Source: Planctomycetota bacterium
GTDB taxonomy: Bacteria > Planctomycetota > UBA1135 > GCA-002686595
Length of the DNA: 53,750 nucleotides
Reading direction: 5' to 3'
Assembly: GCA_016795245.1 (NCBI GenBank)
Contig: JAEUIA010000123.1
Span: 1-53,750 of the forward strand
Shown here in pieces: positions 38,734 through 46,994 of this stretch (position 1 is its first letter; each line of letters begins with the position of its first letter). The notes under the pieces were generated by a model, which made no database searches, was not told the DNA's origin, and worked only from the letters and a program-made list of their open reading frames with translations. A program made the translations under genes and the position numbers.

Positions 38734-39960
38734 TCAAGCCGGCTTCGCGCGCACTTTGATCGTCTCACCGACCGCGTTCATGATCTTGCGCAACTCGTCG
38801 TAGTCGGGATGGCGCAGGCGCAGCCAGGCGTTGGCCATGTAGCCGCCGGAGACGCCTTGTGTGCGCGAACCGGGCGGCGGGAAGTGCGAGTCGAAGATGT
38901 GTTTGCCGAAGGCGGCCTGGATTTTTTCCACGCCTTCGTAGCCGGTGATGACGCCGTCGCACTCGGGCCGCAGGGCGATCATGCCGGCGGCGAAACGGCG
39001 CGACGCGCGCGCGTCGGTGCGGCCGTGCACGATCGCCTTGGCCCATTCGACGTAGAGGTCGAGGTCGTTGGCGGCGCCGTAGAGATCCCAGACGCGCACG
39101 CCCGGAGGTCTGCAGCCGATCTCACTGAATTTCAGGCCTTTCGGGCCGAAGAACCACTCCATGTGCGTCGCGGACGTGCCGATGCCGAGTTCGCGCGCGA
39201 CGCGTTGGCCCATCTGGCGTACCTCGTCGTAGGACGAATCGTCGCTGCGGTTCGTGAGCAGGATCTGCGGAGAGATCCAGCGCGTGCGCATCGCTTCGAG
39301 CACGTTCGGAAAATAGTGACAGGCGAAATCGTGCACCACGCGCCCTTCGATGCACAGGCTGTCGTAGAAGCCTTCGTGGCCTTCGATGAACTCTTCCACC
39401 GCGACCGCGGCACCCTTGGCGGCGCCGCTCTGTTGGATGGCGAGTTCGAGTTCTTCCGCGTTGCCGGCGCGGTAGGTGCCCGCGGCTCCGGCGGCGGCGC
39501 GCGGCTTGAGGATCACGGGATAGCCCACGTACTCGACGAACGCGCGCACTTCGTCGGCTGACGTCGCGCCCGTCGATTGCGCGCACGGGACGCCGGCTGT
39601 GCGCAACGCTTCTTTCATGGCCGGCTTGTCGCGGCACAGGTACGCCGTGCGCGTCGAGGTTCCGGGGATCGAACAGGCTTCGCGCACTTGCGCGACCGGT
39701 TCGATGTGTGCTTCGACCGTAGCTTCGAGCCGATCGACCCAGCCGCGCGACTGAATGCGCTTCACCGTGTCGAGCAGGGCTTGAGCGTCAGTCACCGAGC
39801 GCACTTGCTCGTAGCCGTCGAGCCAGCCTTTCAATTCGGAGTCGAGCGAGTTGACCGAACTCTCGCCGATCGCAGTGACCTTCGCGCCCACGGCCTTGAG
39901 CGCGCGCGGGAACTCGCGCTGGTTGCGAGGGAATGCCGGTTCGACGAAGATCACATGCAT
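38734..39960 (-). CDS. ATP-grasp ligase paralogue A
   Basis: A 408-residue ATP-grasp protein, on the opposite strand from its relatives. The N-terminal Rossmann-like part (MHVIFVEPAFPRNQREFPRA) is followed by the ATP-grasp domain (about 110-320): YPVILKPRAAAGAAGTYR binds ATP, VEEFIEGHEGFYD is the second nucleotide segment, and THMEWFFGPKGLKFSEIGCR holds the metal-binding acidic residues, then PPG. The C-terminal 80 residues are specific to the group. Such enzymes join a carboxylate to an amine or thiol through an acyl-phosphate. It shares T-H-M-E-W-F and R-P-P-G with the genes at 42260 and 43577. Substrates unknown. Confidence 0.85.
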   Translation of the reverse strand: MHVIFVEPAFPRNQREFPRALKAVGAKVTAIGESSVNSLDSELKGWLDGYEQVRSVTDAQALLDTVKRIQSRGWVDRLEATVEAHIEPVAQVREACSIPGTSTRTAYLCRDKPAMKEALRTAGVPCAQSTGATSADEVRAFVEYVGYPVILKPRAAAGAAGTYRAGNAEELELAIQQSGAAKGAAVAVEEFIEGHEGFYDSLCIEGRVVHDFACHYFPNVLEAMRTRWISPQILLTNRSDDSSYDEVRQMGQRVARELGIGTSATHMEWFFGPKGLKFSEIGCRPPGVRVWDLYGAANDLDLYVEWAKAIVHGRTDARASRRFAAGMIALRPECDGVITGYEGVEKIQAAFGKHIFDSHFPPPGSRTQGVSGGYMANAWLRLRHPDYDELRKIMNAVGETIKVRAKPA

Positions 39961-40077
39961 AGGGAAGCCTTGGCTGTGCGGGTTGACGTCAGCGCAGGAT
40001 AGCCGGAATCATGGCCCAACGAGGAGCCTGTAGCAGGTCGAACAGCATTTGTCGCTGAATTCGATCAGCAGAGCGTC

Positions 40078-40419
40078 TCAGCGCGGCTCTCCCAACTCGA
40101 TCAGCGCTTCACCCGCATCTATCAGCGCGGCCACTCGCGGCCAGACTCGAGTGAGCAGGTCCTTGAGGCGGGCGTTCGACGAGTTGCCCACTGTCAACCA
40201 GACGATTTGAGGCGGTGCTCCGTGCCGCAGGAGTAGGTCGGAAAAATCCGCGTCCTTCGTCAGAATGACTGCGCCGGCAGCACGCGCTGCGAAGAAGATC
40301 TCGCGGTCGGCAGCGTCCCGCAGTCCGAGGTCCCGCAGCGGAACGGCCTCGATGCCCTGCGTCTTCCCAATCCACGGCGCGATACTCGGCGAGATCTGCG
40401 CGTCGATCCAGAGCTTCAC
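40078..40419 (-). CDS. DUF5615-type PIN-like toxin
   Basis: A 113-residue protein with the DUF5615 (PIN-like) pattern: MKLWIDAQIS with Asp6, DAADREIFFAARAAGAVILT, KDADFSDLLLRHG and the IVWLTVGN strand. These acidic residues match those of PIN-type ribonucleases. Start is GTG at 40419, overlapping the TGA of the DUF433 gene (GTGA), so the two are translationally coupled. The pair is a common toxin-antitoxin-like module; actual toxicity is inferred from family only. Confidence 0.85.
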   Translation of the reverse strand: MKLWIDAQISPSIAPWIGKTQGIEAVPLRDLGLRDAADREIFFAARAAGAVILTKDADFSDLLLRHGAPPQIVWLTVGNSSNARLKDLLTRVWPRVAALIDAGEALIELGEPR

Positions 40420-40637
40420 GCGGCTGAAGGATGGTCGAGCCGACGACTTGCGTACCGAAGTGCGGCCTCGATGTCCGCCGCCTCAAGGTCCGGTAGCTCC
40501 GCCAGAACTTGGGACTGGTCCAATCCAGCGGCCAGCAGATCGAGGACGTCCATCACGCGAATCCGCATGCCACGGATGCAGGGACGGCCTCCGCACTTGT
40601 CGGGATCCACTGTTATGCGATCGAGAATGTTGCTCAT
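40416..40637 (-). CDS. DUF433-type antitoxin-like protein
   Basis: A 73-residue protein, family DUF433: ITVDPDKCGGRPCIRGMRIR, then the helix pair VMDVLDLLAAGLDQSQVLAE and LEAADIEAALRYASRR. It is a small helix-turn-helix-like fold usually found beside DUF5615 as its antitoxin. I placed the start at the ATG at 40637 because the family begins there; a longer in-frame extension upstream (to 40706) is probably not translated. It is the first gene of the pair. Confidence 0.85.
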   Translation of the reverse strand: MSNILDRITVDPDKCGGRPCIRGMRIRVMDVLDLLAAGLDQSQVLAELPDLEAADIEAALRYASRRLDHPSAA

Positions 40638-40710
40638 GGATTCGTTCCTGTTGGAGCACCAGGATAACGCTGCTGTGCGCAATTTGCTCGTGAGACGGAG
40701 CCCCAAGACG

Positions 40711-42171
40711 CTAGAGCTGTGGCAAGCGGCGATACATCTCGACGTAGCGTTCGATCTGGCGTTCCCAGGAGAAGTCCTGGGCCATCCCGTTTTGCACGAT
40801 GCGGCGCCATTGGAGATCGTCGCGGTAGGTGCGCAGCGCGCGTTGGAGCGTGTCGAAGAAGGCTTGCGCGTCGTACTTTTCGAAGACGAAGCCGGTGCCT
40901 TGTTGCGTCGCGGGATTCCACTGTTGAACAGTGTCGGCCAGGCCGCCGGTCTTGCGCACGAGCGGCACGGTGCCGTAGGCCATCGAGTACATCTGGTTCA
41001 GGCCGCACGGTTCAAAGCGTGACGGCATGAGGAAGATGTCGGCGCCGGCTTCGATCCAGTGCGCGAGCTCGTTGTCGTAGCCGTTCTTGTAGGCGACCTT
41101 CTTCGGGAAATTCTTCGCCAGCCAGTCGAATTGGCGCTCGAAGCGTTCTTCGCCGCTGCCCAGCACGACCATGCGCATGTCCTCGCGCTGCAGGAAAACC
41201 GTCATCGCGTCGGCCAGCAGATCGAAGCCTTTTTGCGCCGTGAAACGCGACACGATGCCGACCACGGGCGCGCGCGGGTCGTAGGGCAAATTGGCTTTCT
41301 GCATCAACGCGCGCTTCATCAGCGCCTTGCCCGACAGGTCGTCGGCCGTGAAGCGATGGGGGATCAACGTGTCGGTCGCCGGACTCCATTCGGCGACGTC
41401 GACGCCGTTCAAGATGCCGAACATGTGGTCGTCGCGTTGACGCATGAGGTCCTGCAGACCCATGCCGAGTTCCTCGCCCTGGATCTCGCGCGCGTAGGTC
41501 TTCGACACGGTCGAGACCGCGGTCGCGTAGATGATCCCGGTCTTCAGGAAGCCGAGGCGCCCCTCGCGCCAGTCCTCCTGGTGGAAGTACTTCGTCTCGT
41601 TCCCGAGTCCGATGTCGCGCGCGACGCTCGTCGGGAAGATGCCCTGGTAGGCGTTGTTGTGCAGCGTGAGCACCGTGCGCGTGCGCGTGAACAGGCGATC
41701 CCAGGCGTAGACCGTGCGCAGATAGAGCGGAATGAGCGCCGTGTGCCAGTCGTTGCAATGGAACACGTGCGGCGAAAACTGCATGTGCTGGCAGGCTTCG
41801 ATCGCGGCGCGCGAGAGGAACGCGAAGCGCAGATGTTCGTCGCCGTCGGCGGCGTAGATGCCCTCGCGGTCGTAGAACTCGGGGCAGTGCACCAGGTAGA
41901 GCTTCGCGTCGCTCTTCGTGATCGGCGTCGAATGGATCGAGTAGCGCACCTGCCGTCCCGCGAACTGCATCGTCAGGTTCTGCAGGCCGTCGACCGGCGT
42001 GATCTCGTACTTGCCTTGTGCGATGCGCTTGTACAGCGGCAGGAAGGTGCGCACGTCGTGCCCCGCGCGCGACAGGTAGCGCGCCAAGGCTGCCGTGACA
42101 TCCGCCAATCCGCCGGTCTTGGCGAAGGGGGCGACTTCGGAAGAAACGAGGCAGACGGAGAGGGCTTCCAT
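40711..42171 (-). CDS. glgA: GT5 glycogen/starch synthase homologue
   Basis: A 486-residue GT-B enzyme of family GT5, which adds glucose from ADP- or UDP-glucose to an alpha-1,4-glucan. The N-terminal donor motif is present (SSEVAPFAKTGGLADV, Lys18), as are HCNDWHTALIPLYLR, TLHNNAYQGIFP, VSRFTAQKGFDLL, the C-terminal MPSRFEPCGLNQMYSMAYG and RKTGGLADTV. The ATG at 42171 gives the standard N-terminus. It is divergent from the ATP-grasp gene at 42260 with an 88-bp gap, implying a shared promoter region. No glgB, glgC or glgP is in the window, so a role special to this cluster is possible. Confidence 0.92.
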   Translation of the reverse strand: MEALSVCLVSSEVAPFAKTGGLADVTAALARYLSRAGHDVRTFLPLYKRIAQGKYEITPVDGLQNLTMQFAGRQVRYSIHSTPITKSDAKLYLVHCPEFYDREGIYAADGDEHLRFAFLSRAAIEACQHMQFSPHVFHCNDWHTALIPLYLRTVYAWDRLFTRTRTVLTLHNNAYQGIFPTSVARDIGLGNETKYFHQEDWREGRLGFLKTGIIYATAVSTVSKTYAREIQGEELGMGLQDLMRQRDDHMFGILNGVDVAEWSPATDTLIPHRFTADDLSGKALMKRALMQKANLPYDPRAPVVGIVSRFTAQKGFDLLADAMTVFLQREDMRMVVLGSGEERFERQFDWLAKNFPKKVAYKNGYDNELAHWIEAGADIFLMPSRFEPCGLNQMYSMAYGTVPLVRKTGGLADTVQQWNPATQQGTGFVFEKYDAQAFFDTLQRALRTYRDDLQWRRIVQNGMAQDFSWERQIERYVEMYRRLPQL

Positions 42172-42259
42172 TCGATCAGTTGGCTCTGTGCAGATGCTGC
42201 GGCGGCTTCGCGGCGCGGAGTGCATGACGACTCCGTGTGCAGGAGTGTAGAGTGCGCGC

Positions 42260-43483
42260 ATGCGGAACGTCATCTTCGTCGCGCCTTTCGCGCTCGATGC
42301 GACCATGCGCTTCGTGACGCCGGCGGCGAGCCTGCCCGGCGTGCGGCTCGCGATCATCGGCCAGGAGCCCTCGGACAAGCTGCCCAAGGAACTGCGCGAG
42401 AAGCTGTCGGCGCACTACCGCGTCGAGGACGCGATGCAGCCCGACCAGCTGCTCGAAGCCGTGCGCCGGATTGCGAAGGGCTGGGACGGCAAGGTCGATC
42501 GCCTGATCACCATCCTCGAGCAACTCCAGGTGCCGGTGGCCGAAGTGCGCGCCAAACTCGGGTTGCCGGGCCTGTCGGTCGAAGCGGCGCACAACTTCCG
42601 CGACAAGTCGCGCATGAAGAACGTGCTGCGCGCGCACGACCTGCCCTGCGCGAAGCACCTCTTGTGCAAGACACCGCTCGAGGCGCACTCGTTCGCCGAA
42701 GCGACGGGATTTCCGCTGGTCATCAAACCGCCGGCCGGCGCGGGAGCGCGCAACACGCACCGCGTCGACGACCGCGCCCAACTCGAGACGTACTTGAAGT
42801 CTCATCCCATTCGCACCGGCGAACCCGTCTTGCTCGAGGAATTCATCCAAGGCGAGGAATATTCGTTCGACTCCGTCACGATCGACGGCAAGCACGTCTT
42901 CCATTCGATCGGTCGGTACTCACCGACACCGCTCGATGTGCTGCAGAATCCGTGGATCCAGTGGGTCGTGCACTTGCCGCGCAAGATCGACGGACCGGAG
43001 TTCAAGAAGATCCACCAGGCCGGACCGCGTTCGCTGGACGTGCTCGGGATGACGACCGGTCTGACGCACATGGAGTGGTTCCGTCGGAAAGACGGCTCGA
43101 TCGCGATCTCCGAAGTCGCCGCGCGTCCGCCGGGCGCGCAGTTCACGACGCTGATGAGCTACGCGCACGACAAGGACATGTACAAGGCCTGGGTCGAGCT
43201 GATGGTGTTCGACACCTTCGACGTGCCCGCGCGCAAGTACTCCGCCGGCGCCGCCTACTTGCGCGGGCAGGGCCAAGGTCGCGTGAAGGCGATCCGCGGG
43301 CTCGAAGCGGCGCAAAAAGAACTGGGCGCGCTCGTGGTCGAAGCCAAGCTGCCGGAGATCGGCATGGCGCCCAAGGAAGGCTACGAAGGCGAGGGTTTCG
43401 TCATCGTGCGCCACGAGGACACGGCCGTCGTCGAGAAGGCCTTGAAGCGCATGGTCGAGCTGATTCGGGTCGATCTGGGCTGA
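42260..43483 (+). CDS. ATP-grasp ligase paralogue B
   Basis: A 407-residue ATP-grasp protein. N-terminal domain MRNVIFVAPFALDATMRF to about 110; ATP-binding FPLVIKPPAGAGARNTHR (about 150-170) and LLEEFIQGEEYSFDSVTIDG; metal site THMEWFRRKDGSIAISEVAA followed by RPPG. The remaining part (VFDTFDVPARKYSAGAAYLR to the end) resembles those of paralogues A and C. It is the first gene of a six-gene run on the plus strand and divergent from glgA. As in other ATP-grasp ligases, formation of an amide or similar bond by acyl-phosphate is expected. Partner substrates are unknown. Confidence 0.87.
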   Translation: MRNVIFVAPFALDATMRFVTPAASLPGVRLAIIGQEPSDKLPKELREKLSAHYRVEDAMQPDQLLEAVRRIAKGWDGKVDRLITILEQLQVPVAEVRAKLGLPGLSVEAAHNFRDKSRMKNVLRAHDLPCAKHLLCKTPLEAHSFAEATGFPLVIKPPAGAGARNTHRVDDRAQLETYLKSHPIRTGEPVLLEEFIQGEEYSFDSVTIDGKHVFHSIGRYSPTPLDVLQNPWIQWVVHLPRKIDGPEFKKIHQAGPRSLDVLGMTTGLTHMEWFRRKDGSIAISEVAARPPGAQFTTLMSYAHDKDMYKAWVELMVFDTFDVPARKYSAGAAYLRGQGQGRVKAIRGLEAAQKELGALVVEAKLPEIGMAPKEGYEGEGFVIVRHEDTAVVEKALKRMVELIRVDLG

Positions 43484-43576
43484 GAGCCCGACACGAATCG
43501 TTGCCATCGCCTCGCTTGCAGCACAGAATCTGCGCGGTTTGTCCGACACGACTCGGACGCGACGGAGCCCCACACC

Positions 43577-44794
43577 ATGAATGTCCTGATGATCTCCCCC
43601 GGCTATCCGGCCGAGATGCCGCACTTCACGCGCGGACTGGCCGAAGTCGGCGCACGCGTGTACGGCGTCGGAGATCAGGCGCGCGAGGCGTTGACGCCCG
43701 ATCTCAAGCGCTCGCTGCACGACTACCTGCCGGTCAAGCATCTGTGGGACGAGGACGCGACGGCGCAGAAGATCAAGCAATGGGTCAAGGGCCGCGCGAT
43801 CGATCGCGTCGAGTGCCTGTGGGAGCCGGGCATGATCCTGGCGGCCAAAGTGCGCGCGTCGCTGGGTGTGCCGGGCATGACCGTCGCGCAAACGGTGCCC
43901 TTCCGCGACAAGGTCGAGATGAAGCGCGTGCTCGACGCGGCCGGCATCCGCACGCCGCGCCACGCGCGCGTGAAGTCGCAGAAGGAATGTTGGAACGCGG
44001 CCGAGCGCTTCGGCTATCCGCTGATCATCAAGCCCGTCTCGGGAGCCGGTTCAGCCGACACGTATCCGGTGCACGAGGCCTCCGACCTCGAAGCGGCACT
44101 CAAGCTGATGGGGCACTTGAGTGAAGCCACCGTCGAAGAATTCGTCGAAGGCGAAGAGCACACCTTCGACACGATCTGCGCCGGCGGCAAGATCCTGTTC
44201 GAAAACGTCGCCTGGTATCGGCCCACGCCGCTCGTCGCCAAGCTCAACGAGTGGATCAGCGCCCAATCGACGTGTCTGCGCGACATCGATCGACCCGACA
44301 TCAAGATCGGTCGCGACCTGGGACGCGATGTGCTGAAAGCGCTGGGATTCCAGAGCGGATTCACGCACATGGAATGGTTCCGCAACAAGAAGGGCGAGGC
44401 GGTCTTCGGCGAGATCGGCGCCCGGCCTCCGGGTGCGCGCCTCGTGCACTTGATGAACTACGCCTGCAACGCGGATCTCTTTCGCGGCTGGGCGGAAGCC
44501 GTGTGCTGGGGCAAGCTCTCGCAGGACACGAGCAAGAAGTACAACTGCGGCGTGATCTTCAAACGCGCGCTCGGTCAGGGCAGGATCCAGCGCTACGAAG
44601 GCCTCGAAAGCCTCATGGCGCGTTTCGGCGAGCACGTGGCGCACATCGAACTCAACCCGATCGGATCCCCGCGCCGCGATTGGAAGAACTCCGCGATCGG
44701 CGACGGCTGGATCGTCGTCCGGCATCCCGACCGCGAGACGGCTCTCGCGATGGGCGATGCGTTTGCAGCAGAACTCCGCGTGATCGCGGGCTGA
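43577..44794 (+). CDS. ATP-grasp ligase paralogue C
   Basis: A 405-residue ATP-grasp protein starting MNVLMISPGYPAEMPHFTRG. The ATP-grasp core has YPLIIKPVSGAGSADTYPV, VEEFVEGEEHTFDTICAGG and THMEWFRNKKGEAVFGEIGA followed by RPPG. It is 94 bp after paralogue B, preceded by GGAG (43564-43567), and 13 bp before the S51-like gene. The close likeness to paralogues A and B, in the same order of motifs, suggests gene duplication and stepwise addition of different substrates. No carrier-protein or Mur-ligase domain is attached. Confidence 0.87.
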   Translation: MNVLMISPGYPAEMPHFTRGLAEVGARVYGVGDQAREALTPDLKRSLHDYLPVKHLWDEDATAQKIKQWVKGRAIDRVECLWEPGMILAAKVRASLGVPGMTVAQTVPFRDKVEMKRVLDAAGIRTPRHARVKSQKECWNAAERFGYPLIIKPVSGAGSADTYPVHEASDLEAALKLMGHLSEATVEEFVEGEEHTFDTICAGGKILFENVAWYRPTPLVAKLNEWISAQSTCLRDIDRPDIKIGRDLGRDVLKALGFQSGFTHMEWFRNKKGEAVFGEIGARPPGARLVHLMNYACNADLFRGWAEAVCWGKLSQDTSKKYNCGVIFKRALGQGRIQRYEGLESLMARFGEHVAHIELNPIGSPRRDWKNSAIGDGWIVVRHPDRETALAMGDAFAAELRVIAG

Positions 44795-44807
44795 ACCGAC
44801 TACCCGC

Positions 44808-45752
44808 ATGATCCACCACCGCGTCGTGCTGCTCGGACCGCAGCGTTTGCAGCCCACGTTGAACAAAGCCGTCGCCGCCGCGCGCGTTTCCGGTCCGTTG
44901 GCCGCGATCACGGCCGGTTGGGAAGAGCGCGAGAGCGAAGACCAGGAGATGCGCGACCACCTGGGTGGTCACACCATCAACCTGCGGGTCTACGACCGCG
45001 CCGAAGACGTGATGCGGCGCGATCCGGAACTCAACGCCGCGATTCGCGAGCGTCAAGACCGCTTGCGCGTGCAGCACGATCTGTACCGCGTGCGTCTGGC
45101 GCATGCGATGGCGGCGGCGCGCGAACTCCTGCACCGTGAACAGACCGACGGTTACAGCGAGATGCTCAATGCCGAGCGCGAGGCCGCGATCGAGGCCGTG
45201 CGCACTCTCGACGGCTTCCACCTGATGAAGGTCGTCGACGTGCATCACGAATTCGAGGATCGGCTGCGCCCGCTGGAGCGCAGCATCGTCGAGCACCACC
45301 GGCGCGAGATGGCGCACATTCTCAACGACTGTGGTGCCTTGTGCGTCGCGGGCGGCCACGTCGTTGCGCTGCTGCACCGCATGCGCCTGTTCGACGTGCT
45401 CGGACTGGTGGAACACAAGCCGATCTTCGCGTGGTCCGCGGGCGCGATGGCGCTCGGTGAGCGCGTCGTGTTGTTCCACGACAATCCGCCGCAGGGGACC
45501 GGCAACGCCGAGTTGTTCGAGGAGGGCTTGAGCGCGTACTCAGGCGTGCTGCCGCTCCCGCACGCGCGCCATCGCCTGCACCTGCACGATCGCACGCGCG
45601 TGGCGTTGATGGCGCGGCGTTTTGCTCCGGCCCAGGTCGTCGCGTTCGACGCGCTGACGCGCATGGAATGGAACGGATCGAGCTGGCACGGCGACAAGGG
45701 CACGCTGCGCTTGACCGAAGGCGGCGTCATGACTCAAGCAGGTGCCGCTTGA
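44808..45752 (+). CDS. Peptidase S51 / cyanophycinase-like protein
   Basis: A 314-residue protein with the class-I glutamine-amidotransferase-like fold of peptidase E/cyanophycinase in its second half. CVAGGHVVALLHRM (179-192) aligns with the G-G-x-x-x-x-L strand-turn, and FAWSAGAMAL carries the nucleophile elbow with Ser210 in place of the G-T-S-A-G-A form. A long helical segment (about 75-165, acidic/basic rich) separates this from the N-terminal MIHHRVVLLGPQRLQPTLNK and looks like an insertion or separate domain. A serine hydrolase acting on an isopeptide or Asp-containing peptide is inferred. It lies between ATP-grasp C and an esterase whose TTG start overlaps its stop. Confidence 0.75.
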   Translation: MIHHRVVLLGPQRLQPTLNKAVAAARVSGPLAAITAGWEERESEDQEMRDHLGGHTINLRVYDRAEDVMRRDPELNAAIRERQDRLRVQHDLYRVRLAHAMAAARELLHREQTDGYSEMLNAEREAAIEAVRTLDGFHLMKVVDVHHEFEDRLRPLERSIVEHHRREMAHILNDCGALCVAGGHVVALLHRMRLFDVLGLVEHKPIFAWSAGAMALGERVVLFHDNPPQGTGNAELFEEGLSAYSGVLPLPHARHRLHLHDRTRVALMARRFAPAQVVAFDALTRMEWNGSSWHGDKGTLRLTEGGVMTQAGAA

Positions 45753-46885
45753 AGGGTCTCGCACACGAAATCGAGCGCAGCGCGACGATGGGCGCGGCGG
45801 CCGTCGCAGCGTTGATCGAAGGCAAGCAGTTCCCGGTCGTCGAAGGCCGGACGGTCACGTTCGTGTTCCGCGGCGACGTCGACGAAGTGCGCCTGCGCCA
45901 CTGGATTCACGGCTTGCCGCAAGCACAGCCCTTTCACAACGTCCCGCACAGCGACTTGTGGTTCCTCGCGATCGACGTGCCCGAAGGCTCGCGCATGGAA
46001 TACAAGCTGGAGATCGTCAAGCGCGACGAGCACCGGCTGATTCAGGACCCGTTGAATCCGAACGTCGCGCTCGATCCCTACGGCGCGAATTCGGTCGTCT
46101 ACACGGCCGGCTACGCGGTCCCGGACTGGTCGCTCCACGACAACGACGCGCGGCCGGGCGAGATCCGCGATCACGAGATCAAGTCGGCTGCGTTCGGCGA
46201 GACGCGGCGCATCCAGGTGTACTTGCCGGCGCGCTACCGCCCGACACGGCGCTATCCGTTGCTCGTGATGCACGACGGCGAGGACTACGTGCGCTACGCC
46301 GCGTTGAAGCCGATCCTCGACAACCTGATCCACCGTCTTGAAATCCCGTCGATGATCGTGGCCTTGATCCAATCGCGCGATCGATTGAACGAGTACGCCG
46401 ACGACGCGCGCCACGCCAAATTCCTGGCCGAGGATCTGGTGCCGCAACTCGAGAGCCATTTTCCGCTGGTCGGCAAGCCGTCCGCGCGCGGACTCGCCGG
46501 CGCTTCGTTCGGTGCGGTGGCCTCGCTGGCGGCGGCGTGGCGCTACCAGGGCTTCTTCGGCAACTTGCTCCTGCAGTCCGGTTCGTTCGCCTTCACGGAC
46601 ATCGGCAAGCACGACCGCGGCGCGGTCTTCGATCCGGTCGTGCGTTTCGTGAACGCTTTCCGCCGCCAGCCCGGCCATCCCGCCGAGCACATGTTCCTCT
46701 CGTGCGGGGTCTACGAATCGCTGATCTACTACAACCGCTCGCTAGTGCCGTTCCTGCAAAAGGCCGGCCTGGACGTGCGGTACGTCGAAGCCAACGACGG
46801 CCACAACTGGGAAAACTGGCGCGACCGCCTGCGCGAGGGCCTTTCATGGCTCTATCCCGGGCCGTTGTGGATGGTCTACGAGTAA
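45749..46885 (+). CDS. Esterase with N-terminal E-set domain (enterochelin-esterase type)
   Basis: A 378-residue protein; I start it at TTG 45749, overlapping the previous stop (TTGA), because upstream in-frame codons run inside the S51-like gene. Residues 30-120 form an immunoglobulin-like E-set domain (VTFVFRGDVDEVRLRHWI ... LDPYGANSVVY), related to glycogen-binding/CBM48 folds. Residues 135-378 are an alpha/beta hydrolase of the Fes/esterase D family: IQVYLPARYRPTRRYPLLVM, HDGEDY, the nucleophile Ser253 in LAGASFGAVASL and His352 in NDGHNWENWRDRL. It should cleave an ester in the cytoplasm, as no signal peptide is seen. The E-set domain suggests a glucan or peptide-conjugate substrate. Confidence 0.85.
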   Translation: MKGLAHEIERSATMGAAAVAALIEGKQFPVVEGRTVTFVFRGDVDEVRLRHWIHGLPQAQPFHNVPHSDLWFLAIDVPEGSRMEYKLEIVKRDEHRLIQDPLNPNVALDPYGANSVVYTAGYAVPDWSLHDNDARPGEIRDHEIKSAAFGETRRIQVYLPARYRPTRRYPLLVMHDGEDYVRYAALKPILDNLIHRLEIPSMIVALIQSRDRLNEYADDARHAKFLAEDLVPQLESHFPLVGKPSARGLAGASFGAVASLAAAWRYQGFFGNLLLQSGSFAFTDIGKHDRGAVFDPVVRFVNAFRRQPGHPAEHMFLSCGVYESLIYYNRSLVPFLQKAGLDVRYVEANDGHNWENWRDRLREGLSWLYPGPLWMVYE

Positions 46886-46994
46886 CGCTCGTCCGGGCCT
46901 CACACTGCGCGAGGCGAAACGCTAGAATCCTCGGCCCTTTCGCGGCCGCAGAGCGCCGCGTACTCCACCCCGCACTCGACCGGAGCTCCCCCTC

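Noticed and set aside
41059..44124. Open frame of 1021 codons on the plus strand, antisense to the glycogen-synthase gene and running into the ATP-grasp genes
   Set aside because: Its product is Arg/Asp/Ala-rich with no domain, while the overlapping frames encode clear enzymes; it is a high-GC shadow.
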